A DNA stretch of 64,000 bases, from the NCBI GenBank assembly GCA_022496805.1, contig CM040085.1:19063811-19127810 (forward strand). Reading direction: 5' to 3'. The notes under the pieces are model-generated. The model made no database searches. It worked only from the letters and a program-made list of their open reading frames with translations, and was not told where the DNA came from. Origin of the DNA: Pohlia nutans. Its lineage: Eukaryota; Streptophyta; Bryopsida; Bryales; Mniaceae. Made by a program: the position numbers and the translations under genes. Of this stretch, positions 38,150 to 50,200 are shown piece after piece (within the stretch, counting starts at the first letter, position 1; every line of letters starts with the position of its first letter).

Positions 38150-39235
38150 AATATGGTTAAGTTAGGGTTTACATGAAGGTACAATTCTAGTTCCAAGAAC
38201 TCTTTTTTAAACATAATACATGCATCAAACTTACAATAACAATTTTAAGACATTGGGTTAAAATAGTATAAATGCCTTAGATTCAAACCAAGTCTCAAAT
38301 CGTTGTATTATAGCATTTGTAATATGAAAATCCACTATAGTTAAACAATTATAATTTTTATTGCATTTAGTCTCATTCTAATGCAATAAAAATTATAATT
38401 TTGTTCACAAAATAAACATGTTATTTCCAATTGGTAATCATTGGCTCATAAATATAATGATGTGATAGAATTGAATAGTATTAAATAGTATTTTTCTTGG
38501 TTAAAGTCTCAAAACCATGTTATTTGGATTTTGTCTTTGTATTTACCTTCATGAAGATGGCATCACATCCAGTTGGCACTTTCTCAAACATATCACCTCC
38601 TACTTGTTCAACACCTGTGGATCATGCAACACAATTGTTTGACTACTTTTAGTTCATTTTTTTTCACTTGGAAAACTCTATCTTTGTATTTCATCTATAT
38701 AAATTAGATTAGAAGTCTGTGAGGATACATCAAATAAAAGGTTAGAAAAGAAAAGAAAAAAGAATGGCTAGTGCTTCAATTTAGTGATGAATATTCTCTC
38801 ATGCATAGACATAGCAATGTACACTACACTCAATGTTGTATTTAGTGTTTAGGGAGAATTGATGTCTTTTACCACAATTCGTTTAAAAGTGAAGAGAAAT
38901 AGTTTTCCAACATTACATAGGAGTGTGCTACTTATCATTCCCACTTTCATTGAGAGTACCATGTTCTTTCCAAGTAATGAGAGTGACATGAGGTGGCATG
39001 CCATATTTATTATAAGTAGGATTAGGGTTTATATGAGGGTACAATTCTAGTTCCATGCTTTGACATTTAAGGGTTAACAAGTAAAGGACCAACCAAGCCC
39101 CTTGGGCTTAGTTTGGAGGGAAAAATTGGAAAAACTTTAGCTGTGGTGATGCATTTTTCAATAGGAACAAAATTGAAACAATAACAATAAACATTTACCA
39201 ATATCCTCTATTGCTAATAACACTATTAACTCCTG

Positions 39236-39946
39236 AATATTTGGGCCTATGACCATGGAATCATGCTTTACATGTCACACTCAATTTTGGCACTATAAAT
39301 AAAACAAGAACTCAACTTTATATTTTTAGTAGATGAAGTCATGTTGTACTACAAATCATGAATTTTTCATAAATTTTGATTAAAATTTGAAACTAGTATG
39401 ATTTTTTGAAGTGATTGTAAAGAAAATTTATATCAACTGTTACAAAATATACTCAAAAGTTTTGATTTTCTTAGAATAGGTGTAAATCACAATGAAGAAA
39501 CTTACAATAAATGAAAATCATATGTGTATCTAAATTTAGAAAATGTCTACACTATGGTTATATCTACCAAACTTGTAACTCCAATAAAACATTCAATTTT
39601 CAAAGTTCTCCAAAAATTTAAAGCGCTGTACAAACTAGACTTGATAAACTTCATTTTGTTAGTTAAGCTCAAATGCAATAGAACTCATTTTTATGGTTTA
39701 AATTTAACCCTAAAAATTAAAAAAATCCAAAATACACTACAAGGAGAACCGTTTTTTTTGTAGTTGGGACCCCATGCAAATTCCAAAAATAGCTTGAATG
39801 AACTAAATCTAACTTGAAGACATGACATGACCAATGAAGATCCTTCACGAAAATAATTGGATGAAAATTCCTTCACTAATCTGTGAAATTTTGCTTTGAA
39901 TACATCCATCTCCTAGAATGTGGCTGCTGCAATGTTTAGGAGTTCA
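39236..39946. mobile_element. TTAA MITE family P5, copy B (empty site), COMT-like intron 3
   Basis: Begins TTAACTCCTGAATATTTGGG and ends near AATGTTTAGGAGTT. It is collinear with copy A at 34320 but lacks the 34756 insertion. A lone right terminus of another TTAA element (TTTAAGGGTTAA) sits just upstream at about 39066-39077. Confidence 0.65.
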
Positions 39947-42614
39947 GCTCCTGATTCACAATCTTCAATTCTTAAATTGACATTTGATTCCTACAGCATA
40001 AAATTAATCTTAATTACTGCTGATTAACGACTCGAACGTTCATTTTTATTTTTTATTTTTTTATTTTTAGATTGTGAAACAAGAGGAGGCCTATTGCTTA
40101 ACATGAACTGGTACGATTCCATGGCCTGGGGACCGCTTGGTCAAAAAAGACAGGAGCATACACATCAGACACCCAAACATTAAACTCTTGACAACTATCA
40201 TCACATTCAAAATTTGGTGTCACATCCTATCGTCTTCACACCCTTGAACTGCTATGTGGGCCCTAAACCTCTATTAGTCCATGGACCAATCACAATCGTT
40301 ATACACGGGTAATCATTGTTGTTCATCAATCTAGCGTACTGAGTCCTTCCTTAAATTAGCTCTCTCACCTGCACTGAATGTTCAGCATTAAATACAAGCA
40401 ATTTTCATTAAGTTCTTAGACAATCTCCTGCTATCAAAGGTAGGTTGCAGATGCTCTTATTAGGCAGTCTTTACCTTCACACAAACCTCATACCTTCCCT
40501 GGACCCAAGAACTCTCCTATATAACGTCGACTTATTGAAGTACCTAAGCAATGACGCAATCATGCAAAAAAGCTAGAGAAATGGCTTACCAGGAAGGCAG
40601 GGATTCTTGGCCACAACCTCGGGGAGGTCGAAGTTGACGGCATGGATGTGTGGGTACTTCTCCACGATACTTGCCATATACTGCCCGGAGCTCCCTCCCA
40701 CATCCATCAGTTTGTGGACACTCTGGAAGCCCTGGTATAGCGACAGCACCGTGGAGATGTGAATGCTGGAATCTTCCTTGAAAATATTCATGAACATCTC
40801 CAAGAAAGCTGGGTGTGTTTTCATGTACTCATACATGTTCACCCCGTGGGCCTTAGTGAAGGGGGACTCGGACTTCAGCACCGAATCACTACGTGTACAA
40901 AACATACAAATTTGAACTCAGTTGTAACATTCTGTAGCAATTCTAGCACTTCAGGCCTTGCTATACTAACAAGGAATCCTCTTATCATCCCATGCATCCA
41001 TCATCCCATGCATGATCAGAGTGGGAAATTTATTGTCACCCATAACCCCCATGCATGAATACTGCCTATCACCTTAGTTTCCAATCTCTATCTGTTGCAT
41101 GGACATACATTTTCAGGAATAAAAGGGCTCCTGTCACTACATAGCATGGTGATTCAAAAGACTACTATCATAGACCTAATATGGCCTAATATGGGTATCC
41201 CCTCCAAAAATAGTGTGATTTTTGAGAAATATCATTTCGGTAAGACAAAGATATTGGAAAATTACAAAAATTAGAGGGTGTTATGAGCACCATGGCTACA
41301 ACTATATACATGGTGTTAAAGACGGAATTTCTAGCATACATAAAATGAGTTAGACGTAAGTCACACTATGTGAGACGCGTAAAAGTGGTACCCATATCAG
41401 GCCATCCCCAACTTGAGACAGAAAATTGGGACCTGACAAGATGATGCAATAACTATTTCACATTGCCTTCTACTGTAGATATATCTACATGTGAATATGA
41501 AAGATCCAAAAGTCATGCAAGATGGTTTCTTCATAAGTGCCGGTGACTGTCCCAAAAACATGAACATGAGTAAACATGAATCACAAACATTCAACAATAA
41601 AATTAATTTCAGGATCTTACAATAATAGCTCCTGCCAGCTCAGGGGTTATAGAACATACATACCTCAAATATTCCAAGGGGGCCAAAAACTCCGGGCCCG
41701 GAGTGAAAAACAAGGCTTTGTTCCGGAAGGTGCCGTGGCCAGGCACAAGACATCGGGACGATGGGGTTAATGAGAATCTGCGTACAACCACACCATCAGG
41801 AGCATTGCCGTTGTCACTGATGTGCTCAGCAAAGACACCCTTGGTGGTGAGCAGTCGGAGGAGCCGCTCCAAGTTGCCCGCACTGGCTCGCCCCGTCGCC
41901 GCTTCCGGAATGTGCTGCAGAAATGGTTCAAATGGCAGTTTAATCCCAACAGCCAAACTGAGGCCGGGGCACAAGCACAAGGATCTTCCTTACTAGGACC
42001 AAGGAGTACGCTACTAGTACATAGTGGCACAAAGACGATTGAGGACTTGTGAATACTTACCGTTAGAATCTCGTGAGCAGTCATGGCAGTGGGTGCGTGG
42101 GTGGCAAGAATGTGAGGGACATCAAGCTGCACGACGGTGCGGAGGGCCGCAGGGTAGACCCAGCTCATGATCATGTCCATCAGCCTCGTCTTTGCATCAT
42201 CCTCTGAAGCTTGACTCATCTGAGCCGTTTCTTGCGTTGCTGTATCCGCCATGACAAAGAGCGAGCGAGCGAGCTCCCTCAATTCCACACCTTCAGTGAA
42301 TTATGAATTTCTACTCTCCAGTCTGACTGTCAAGCTCGCTAGCACTTCAAAAACACTGACTGAGTTATTGATTGAATGTGTCCAGTATGTTTGGACAAGG
42401 AAGGGTATGTCTCTCAACTTCAAGAATTGATCGAGTCTCCTACAACCAAACGCACTTCTCAGCCCTGCCTGATAGAGCCACAAGCACACTCAAATTTAAG
42501 GGTGGGTTGCTTCTAAATAAATCAGAGTGGCATTCAAGCTCCGTTTGGGGAAGTGAGTACTACCTTGAAAGTCTCTCCCAGTATTTATTTCTACACTCAG
42601 GTACTTGGCCCCGT

Positions 42615-42882
42615 CTCTAAATCCCCTGGTGGTCTTGAATGCAGGCACTATTCATCCACCCCTCCTTTTTACTGGAATTTCCATTTTGGGCACCTTCGGT
42701 TTTTTTTTTGGCAATTTTTTTTGGTAATTTGGGGCCGTAGGTCCCAAATTACCCTAGGGAGACCTACTTGGGAATAAAAAACCATTGGAGGAGGGGGTTG
42801 TTTTTTAAGGTGGGGCCTGAACCGGACAAAAATAGGGGGCACTTTTGTCCCCATTCATTCAAGACCACCGGGGGTTCTAGAG
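42615..42882. mobile_element. foldback MITE upstream of the COMT-like gene
   Basis: Ends CTCTAAATCCCCTGGTGGTC and the inverted GACCACCGGGGGTTCTAGAG bound 268 bp with further internal pairing. GTACTTGG occurs just outside both ends (42601 and 42890), offset from the borders. Superfamily not assigned. Confidence 0.6.
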
Positions 42883-43044
42883 AAATCCGGTACTTGGTTG
42901 TACTGGGTCGTACTGGGTTGGAAGTCTTCAGTGGAGAATTTCTTTTCTCACCTTGCCGGAGCAGGGTGGATATTCTTTACTCCTCTTGGAATGAACTTTT
43001 TGAACTACGGAGAATTTTTTTTTACCATCCCAAATAATATCATG

Positions 43045-43366
43045 CACTAGTAGAAAACTATGCCAAAAAGAACCGCGGTCAAAATAGGTTGCAGTTCTTC
43101 CGATCAGCCTGATTTGCAGTTGTTAAACAACTACAAATTTTTCTTTTTCGTTTTGTGACTAAAATTTTGAGAATTTTGGGGCGTGTAATGTATCGTTGGA
43201 AAGGTATTCTCAAGACCTTTTCAACGGTATATTATATGCCCCAAAATTCCTCAAATTGCAATCACTAATCTAGAAAAACAAAATTGCAGCCGTTTAGCGA
43301 CTGCAAATCAGGTTGGTCGCAATTGATTTCGGCTGCAATTCTTTTTAGCGTAGTTTTCTACTAGTG
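43045..43366. mobile_element. CACTA-type MITE, 322 bp
   Basis: Perfect inverted ends CACTAGTAGAAAACTA / TAGTTTTCTACTAGTG, flanked by ATG on both sides. The interior is also largely self-complementary (GATTTGCAG / CTGCAAATC). This is the cleanest CACTA MITE of the window. Confidence 0.85.
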
Positions 43367-44211
43367 ATGTCACTTGCTTCCTTATCAAATTTTATAGCTA
43401 TTGAAGTAGTGTAGCATTTTTCTTAATGGGACAGTCTTAGTGGCCTAAGTAACTTCCACTTTAAAAATTCATAGTAATTACATGGGTTATCCAAAGACAA
43501 TACAATTTTCTTCGTAAAATCATCATTTTTAATTATTTACTATTACAAAAGAATAATATTCTACCTTGAAAAAAAAAGTGCCAACGACTATGCTGAATTG
43601 CTAAAAGGTACCATTTCAGGTGTTTCTACCTTACAACAAAATAAGGAAGGAAGCCTCAATAGAGTTATCCGTAAAGTCCCTCAAAAGTGGGTGAGTGGAC
43701 TGTAGTTTGAGTGAATAGTGACATTATTCCTCAAAAAAGAACATGTGTCGGGCACTAAAAAAAAACTGTGGATGCAAACTTTGAAAGCACCAAGAACGGT
43801 GCTAAAAAACTTTTCACCCAAGTTCTCCTGCGCGCCCCGAGTATTCTGTGATAGAGGGAGGAGATGTGCGTTAGCAAGGTACTTTCAGATCGAAGCATCT
43901 TACAAAATAAGACCTTACTCGAGCCACGCATTAGTCTGACCACATCAACTCACCCAACTGTACATGCCCCGAATATTTTTGAGTTAAGTTTTCGTTTCTT
44001 TCAATTTGATGCCCAAAGAAGGTCAAAACACCCAGTCCTTTGCGGATAACTCTAATATTGTACTGGGTTCAAAAGGAACCCATTTGCAATAAAATAAGGA
44101 AGTACTGGATTGAAAAGTTGTCCGATTACAATAAAATGAGCAATTCACACCAATCACATGCGGCAGGAGGTGCGTGCGATATGGTAAATAGCTTGGCAAA
44201 ATCAATTTTAT
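43367..44211. other. intergenic, no gene seen
   Basis: No supported gene or bounded repeat. Overlapping open frames at 43718-44222 lie on both strands with no recognisable domain. Confidence 0.4.
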
Positions 44212-44809
44212 TTAACCCCTAAATGTCACAGTGTCCAAAAACTGCACGACTAACAGATTCAAACCCTTCTCATGTTCTCATCAATGCTTGGATGAAAATC
44301 ATCCAATTTTTTGGAGATCCTTCACCAAGTTGTTGTCTTATTTAACAATTGGATTTAGTCATACTTGATTACATTTAAAAAAAAATTTACAAATGTAGAA
44401 GTATGTCAAGTCGTTGACCAAGCCAAAATTGCATTGACTAAGCCAAAATTGCATTGACTGTAGTTCAAAAGTGGCCTTGCAAAAATGAGGTCATAGATTT
44501 AAGAAACACAAAAATTTCAAAGAATCACCACGATTAAGAGTATCTCATTTCAAATTCTTTCCAACAAATTTTACTCAGAAAATATTAAAATTTTGTTTGT
44601 AATCGAATTTAGAAGGAATTTTTAATTTTCACTTTCAAAATTTATAATTAAATATTGGTGATAGTATTAGTGAATCAAACCATACAGATGGAATCTAAAA
44701 TTCAAAATCTAAAACTTTCATTTGTATATCAATTCCAAAATATTCTTCTAAATAGTACTTTATGATGATTTTTCTCAGATTGTCAATTCCAAGTACGTTT
44801 AGGGGTTAA
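44212..44809. mobile_element. TTAA-flanked MITE, family P2
   Basis: Ends TTAACCCCTAAATGTCAC and GTACGTTTAGGGGTTAA. In reverse complement it is collinear with 34756-35342 (TTTTGGCTTGGTCAA, CTTGACATACTTC). It shows one internal 18-base direct duplication (AGCCAAAATTGCATTGAC, about 44423-44459). Confidence 0.75.
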
Positions 44810-44856
44810 ATCTCTACAGTGCAAAGGAAAGCATATAAGAAAGTGAAACAACGCAT

Positions 44857-45330
44857 GGCCCATTCACACCAGTCACCCCAATGTAAGTGTGGCAGAGAAT
44901 TTGCGTTTGTCAAGTAGATTTTGGTAGCTATAATGTGCTCCTGTAAAATTAATTTTTTTAACTTGACGCATGCAAGAAGATGCTCCAATGCATTTTGGGT
45001 GCCGCAAGAAATTCGCACTCCACCAACGTACATATGTTAGCCAAAAGCAGGAAGAGACAAGGCTCTGACACCGCAAGATTTGTATATTTTTCTAAATTTA
45101 CCCTGCAATATTCCAAGAATGCAACGCAAGTGCTGGAAATTCTTGGTGTGAATGGACTAGGAAAAAAAGAACAATTGGATATTTGCAGTAGGGAAGTGCA
45201 TGCATTCAGTGGTCAACAATGCTTGCATTCAAAGCTTCAACAACAGTGCGCAAATTATATTTTAGTGTGTATATGATTTTACCTCCACGAGGAATGCAAG
45301 TTCGGTAGCAAGGGCTGGTTTGAATGGGCC
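44857..45330. mobile_element. foldback MITE, GGCCCATTCACA family
   Basis: Ends GGCCCATTCACACCAG and CTGGTTTGAATGGGCC. An internal TTGGTGTGAATGG at about 45143 may be the true end of an older copy. Third member of the family with 5882 and 33100. Confidence 0.6.
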
Positions 45331-45956
45331 ATGAGAAGTCACCCATTTGCATTGCAAGTATGGAGTATCGTTCAAACCAGACTCGTGCATAAGACTATTG
45401 CCCCTCGTGCATAAGACACTCTGGACTATTGCCTGGAGTGTCCTCATGGATTCCAAGATTTTTTAAAGGTTTGCAGTTTGGAATACACTATTTCAAAAGC
45501 ATGTTGTTGTTGAGACCTCATTTTTTCAACAGCTTTACAGACACATTGCTATTTCTTTTGCTTTTTTACACTGCAGTGTTGAAATGACTGCCAAACATGA
45601 TGTATTGCATGATGTATTGCAACGTCAGAGTGTCAAAAAGAGCCAGTGACAAAAAGAGTGGTTGTAAAGTAAGGTAGGATGTCCTAAAACCACCACCTCC
45701 CCCAATTATGACATGTAGACTTTTCTTGGAGCCACCACAGTTGAGACCCAAAACCACCAATTTCACTATTCAAGTAGACTAATGGCACGTCAAACATTGC
45801 AAAGAAATAGTTGGTGGTTTTGGGTATCATTATGAGTGAAAGTTAGTACCACATGGTGTGGACATGGGGAAACCTAGAGGTTTGATTTGGGTCAGAGGTT
45901 ACTTTCCACTTTGGAATTTTGTATAAAATTGACAAATGCGAATTAGATGTTGCAAA
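45331..45956. other. intergenic flank of the copia insertion
   Basis: No gene seen. GTCCTAAAACCACC (45681-45694) is the inverse of GGTGGTTTTAGGAC at 51714-51727 beyond the copia element, so the copia may have landed in an older inverted-repeat element. Confidence 0.4.
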
Positions 45957-46274
45957 TGTTGAAGTAGGATGATTGCGCGGGCTGAAGTTGCTCTTAGCCA
46001 TGCGCATTAGCTAGAGTAGATGATGCGAATGAGCTAGACTTGCAACTAGAGAAGTGGTACTAGTTAGAAGTAATGAGAATTGGGTCTCCCAAGTGATATG
46101 GGCTGATCCTAGTGTACTAGGAGTGGAGTATGGGCTGATGTCCCATATGGTTTGCCAAGGGGACTCCCTTGGGTGTGCTACTTAAGAGGGGCAGCCCATG
46201 AGTAAAGATCATCTCTTTCCTATGCATTCCAAGTGTTTGTGTGAGGCTTTGGCATTCTAATCTAACCTTCAATA
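45957..46274 (+). repeat. copia 5' LTR
   Basis: A 318-bp LTR carrying the element promoter. A candidate TATA motif is not obvious. It differs from the 3' LTR at one seen position. Confidence 0.93.
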
Positions 46275-46288
46275 GGTTATGGGCCCAC
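46275..46288 (+). other. primer binding site, half-tRNA-iMet type
   Basis: GGTTATGGGCCCAC directly follows the 5' LTR. It is complementary to the anticodon stem-loop of plant initiator tRNA-Met (GTGGGCCCATAACC). It does not match the tRNA 3' end, where the usual copia site would be TGGTATCAGAGC. This implies priming by a tRNA cleaved in the anticodon loop, as known for Drosophila copia and yeast Ty5. Confidence 0.75.
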
Positions 46289-47239
46289 TCATGTGTTTTG
46301 CGTGAGTCAAAGATTAGATTGCTCATTGTGTGGAGGTCGTGCGTTGGAGCGCTGATTTTGGAGTATTGGAGCGCTGATTTGGAAGTTTGGAGGGCTGAAT
46401 TCGAGCTTTGGTGGGCTGATTTCGACATTGGGAGGTATTACAATCTTCCTACTTTTGATCTGCGTGTTGGAGGGCTGAATTCGCACTTTGGAGCTATCAT
46501 TTGTTGATTTGGAGCTTTTGGAGCACTTTGGAGCACTTTTGGAGTTTATACACGTCTACAAGGGCTGAATTGGAGCTTTGGAGCTTATTGGTGCTTGTTG
46601 GAGTATATTGGAGCTGATTGGAGCTTATTGGAGCTTATTGGAGCTTATTGGCTCAATTTGTGCTCAATTTGTGCACTTGTGTTGTTGCAAGGCACTTTTA
46701 TGCTTTGAGGCTCTTGGGGTGAGTCTACAATCTGATTTTGGTATTGCAATTCTTGCACAAGGGTTTGGAATGTGAGTTATGCCCTTGGAGTGCTCAAAAT
46801 TAGAGTTTGGGTTAGTGAATGCACAACGGGGCTGATTTGATGAATTTCAATGCAATTAGGACTTGAAGGGGCTGAATTTGCATTGATTGAGAGTCCTTGG
46901 AAGGCACAAGGGTGTCCATAGGGTGCATTACATGTTGTGAAGCACAAGGGTGCTGATTTGAGTGGATTTGAGCCAATGAGTGCGCAATTCTCCTAGTTAG
47001 GGTGTTGTGGTATGATCTTGTGCAAATTCACTAAGAACAATCACGATTGAGTGTTGTGAGGTTGATGTGTAGCACAAAGGTGCTGATTTAGTGTTTGGAA
47101 TTAGTTTGGAGGCATTAGAAGCACATACGTGTGCAATTTGCTTCACAAATCACAAAATTGTCAAAAAAAATCATAAAAACAAATTTTCTTAGCTTTCTAG
47201 GGGCTGAATTTTGTGAGCGTACGTCCTTCAATCAAGGAT
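46289..47239 (+). other. copia 5' leader
   Basis: Non-coding leader between primer site and gag start. It contains repeated TTGGAGCTTA units (about 46573-46652) and many GGGCTGAATT segments. Confidence 0.6.
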
Positions 47240-50200
47240 ATGGCTACATTTGAGGGTGAAGGTGCTAAGGTTGTAGACAAGTTTGATGGCGTCAACTTCC
47301 ACTTGTGGAAATTCAAGATGGAAATGGTCATGGCCGAAAAAGAATTGTGGGAGATAGTTGAGGGTAGTGAGGAACCGCCTTCGTCCGACGCCGAGGCTAG
47401 GGTACGAACTGCGTACACTCGGCGAGAGAAAAAGGCCTTTGCGATTTTGGCTCTTAATCTTTCTGATTCCCAGCTCTCTCATATTTGGTCGTGCAAGACT
47501 CCCGCCGAGGCATGGGCCAAGCTTTGCAATATTCATGAGGCAAAGAGCTTGGTCAATATCTTGTTTTTGAGGCGCAAGTTTTTCACCATCAAGATGGAAG
47601 AAAACGACGACATGTTGGCGCACATCAACAAAGTGAAGGCTCTTGCGGATCAGCTCAACGGCACAGACGTCAACATTACCGACGGTGATATCGTTATGAC
47701 GCTCCTCGAGAGTTTGCCGCCGTCGTACGAGTATCTTATCGTTGCTATGGAGAGTAGGCCCATTAGCGAGCTCACTCTTGATTATGTGACATCACGGTTG
47801 TTGCATGAACTCTCGCGGCGCAAAGAGAACGAGACTCGTGGCGATAGCGCGGCGCTTATGGCGAAGCAATCCAAGAGCGGTGCGAGTGGGAGCTCTACAG
47901 ACAAGGTATGCTACTATTGCGGTAAGAAGGGCCACTTGGCAAAATTTTGCTGCAAACGCAAGAGAGAGGAAAGTGCCAACAATACAAAGGTCAACGATGC
48001 AGGTGATGAGTACGCATTTATGACTAGCGTCTCTTCTTGTAGTGATGACGGGGACGAGTATGCAATGATGGCAAGTGACGTGTCATGCAATGGTAGTGTG
48101 ATCGATTGGATTGTTGATTCGGGAGCCTCGAGTCACATGGCGCCCATTAGGAGTTGTTTTCAATCATATCACGTCATATCTCCAAAGAATGTCATTTTGG
48201 GTGATGATACGGTTCTTCAAGCCGTGGGTAAAGGATCCATCGTCGTAGACACCGAGGTGAAGGGTCGTGTGAAGACAATTACCATCCATGATGTCCTCCA
48301 CGTTCCCAAGTTGAAGGCAAATCTTTTATCGGTGCGACATTTGGTGATGAAGCATTTGCGAGTGGAATTTAGCGACCAAGGGTGTTTTGTGTTGTCTCCA
48401 AGTCGTGAGGAGGTGGCCATTATACATGAAGTCAACGGCTTGTACCAAATCAAGTTTTCCAAGATGCACGCGGCGGAATCGGCAACGTTGGTGCAATCGA
48501 GTTCAAACGAAGACAAGTTGGCGTTGTGGCATCGTCGTCTCGGGCATTTGAATGTCAAGAGTGTGAAAGCACTGCGTGGAATGGTAAGTGGCATGGATCT
48601 TGCACAATCACACGTCGCGCCTAGTTCATTCACATGTGAGGGTTGTATTGAAGGCAAGCAACAACGCTCACCGTTTCCAGTTGATGGGGCAACTCGTGCA
48701 ACCAAGGTTCTTGAGATTGTGCATTCCGACGTGTGTGGTCCGATGAAGACCACATCTATGGGGGGTTGCAAGTATTTTGTGACGTTCATTGATGATTTTT
48801 CGAGGAAAATATGGTTGTATCCGATCAAAGCAAAGAGCGAGTGTTTTGAGAAGTTCAAAGAGTTTAAGGCGTTGGTTGAGAAGCAATCCGAGCACAAGAT
48901 CAAGGTGATTCGATCGGATAATGGCGGCGAGTTCATGTCCAACCAATTTGGAGAGTTTTTGAAGAAAGAAGGCATTGCTAAACAAACGACAACGCCATAT
49001 ACGCCACAACAAAACGGAGTTGCAGAGCGTGCAAATCGAACAATTGTGGAAATGGCAAGGAGTATGTTGCATGCACAAAATTTGGGTTTGGACCTTTGGG
49101 TGGAAGCGGTGGTGACTGCGGTGTACACACGCAACCGATGCCCGACGAGTGCGGTTCAAAACATGACACCAGAGCAAGCGTGGAGTGGGAGGCCACCCCG
49201 CGTGGAGCACATGCGCACATTTGGATGCATCGCATTTGCAAAGGTACCCGATTCTCAAAGAACCAAACTTGAGGCCAAGGCAACAAAATGTGTGTTTCTT
49301 GGATATTGTGAAGGTACCAAGGCGTATAGGCTCATGTCGCTCGAGACCAAGAAGATCATTCGAGCTCGTGATGTGACATTTTGCGAGAATTCCAAGGTTG
49401 AAGACAATTTGGACGATGGTCCAAGTGGGAGAAGTGGCGATAAACCGGCCATTGTGGACCAATCTTCCAAATCTTCCGTTATTGATATTGTTGATCAAGA
49501 CGAGGATGACAAAGATGGTGGTGATGAGGAACATATTGAGGAGCCACCTTTGAAGACGAAGAATGGCGAGAAAAAGGCACAAGCAACGGCGGTTGAAGAC
49601 AATGCATCCTCGAGCGATCGTCGTTATCCAGAGAGAAATCGTAGACCACTTGGCGAGTGGTGGAAGAATCATATTCTTCCTCAAGGTGAGGAGGAGCATG
49701 CAAACGTTGCACTTTTAGATGCTCCATTGACGATTCGTGAAGCGTTGAGTTGTGATGATGCAAACAAGTGGGAGCAAGCCATGCAAGAGGAGTACAAATC
49801 GTTGATGGACAATGGCACTTGGGAATTGACTCCGTTCCCCAAGAATCGCAATGCTATCGGTTGTAAGTGGGTATTTCGTGCAAAGAGAGATGCAACGGGT
49901 GATGTGGTTCGTTATAAGGCAAGATTGGTGGCAAAGGGCTTTTCACAAATCGAAGGTGTTGATTTTCATGAGACCTTTGCACCAGTGGCGAAATTCACCA
50001 CTATTCGATGCATTTTGGCCATCGGGGCTGCCATGGATTTGGAAATGCATCAAATGGATGTGAAGACGGCGTTCTTGAACGGCAAGTTGGACGAGGACAT
50101 CTACATGGTACAACCCGAAGGATTTGTGCAACGAGGTAATGAGAACCTTGCTTGCAAGTTGAACAAGTCATTGTATGGGTTGAAGCAATCTCCACGCGCA

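Larger units (their letters stand above)
36550..42252 (-). pseudogene. COMT-like O-methyltransferase with stop in catalytic motif
   Basis: A plant class I SAM-dependent O-methyltransferase (caffeate/flavonoid OMT family), substrate unknown. Minus-strand exons: 42252-42061, 41914-41664, 40888-40590, 38614-38547, 36861-36550. Phases agree throughout and the frame would give 373 codons, the normal length. Exons 1-2 encode the N-terminal dimerisation domain (MADTATQE start; ASAGNLERLLRLL). Exon 3 has the SAM site LMDVGGSSGQ and FDLPEVV. Exon 4 gives VEQVGGDMFEKVP. Exon 5 should begin with the catalytic WILHxW motif but reads G-I-L-H-N-stop-NDEQC: the first Trp is Gly and the second is TAG (36846-36844). 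The same TAG creates an AG, and splicing there (exon from 36843) keeps frame but removes the motif with the catalytic His. The rest, to IMEVFK, is intact. Probably non-functional or newly decayed. Confidence 0.88.

Noticed and set aside
48217..49763. Long minus-strand frames (305 and 343 residues) opposite the copia gene
   Set aside because: Antisense shadows of the gag-pol frame, Cys/His-rich without any domain.
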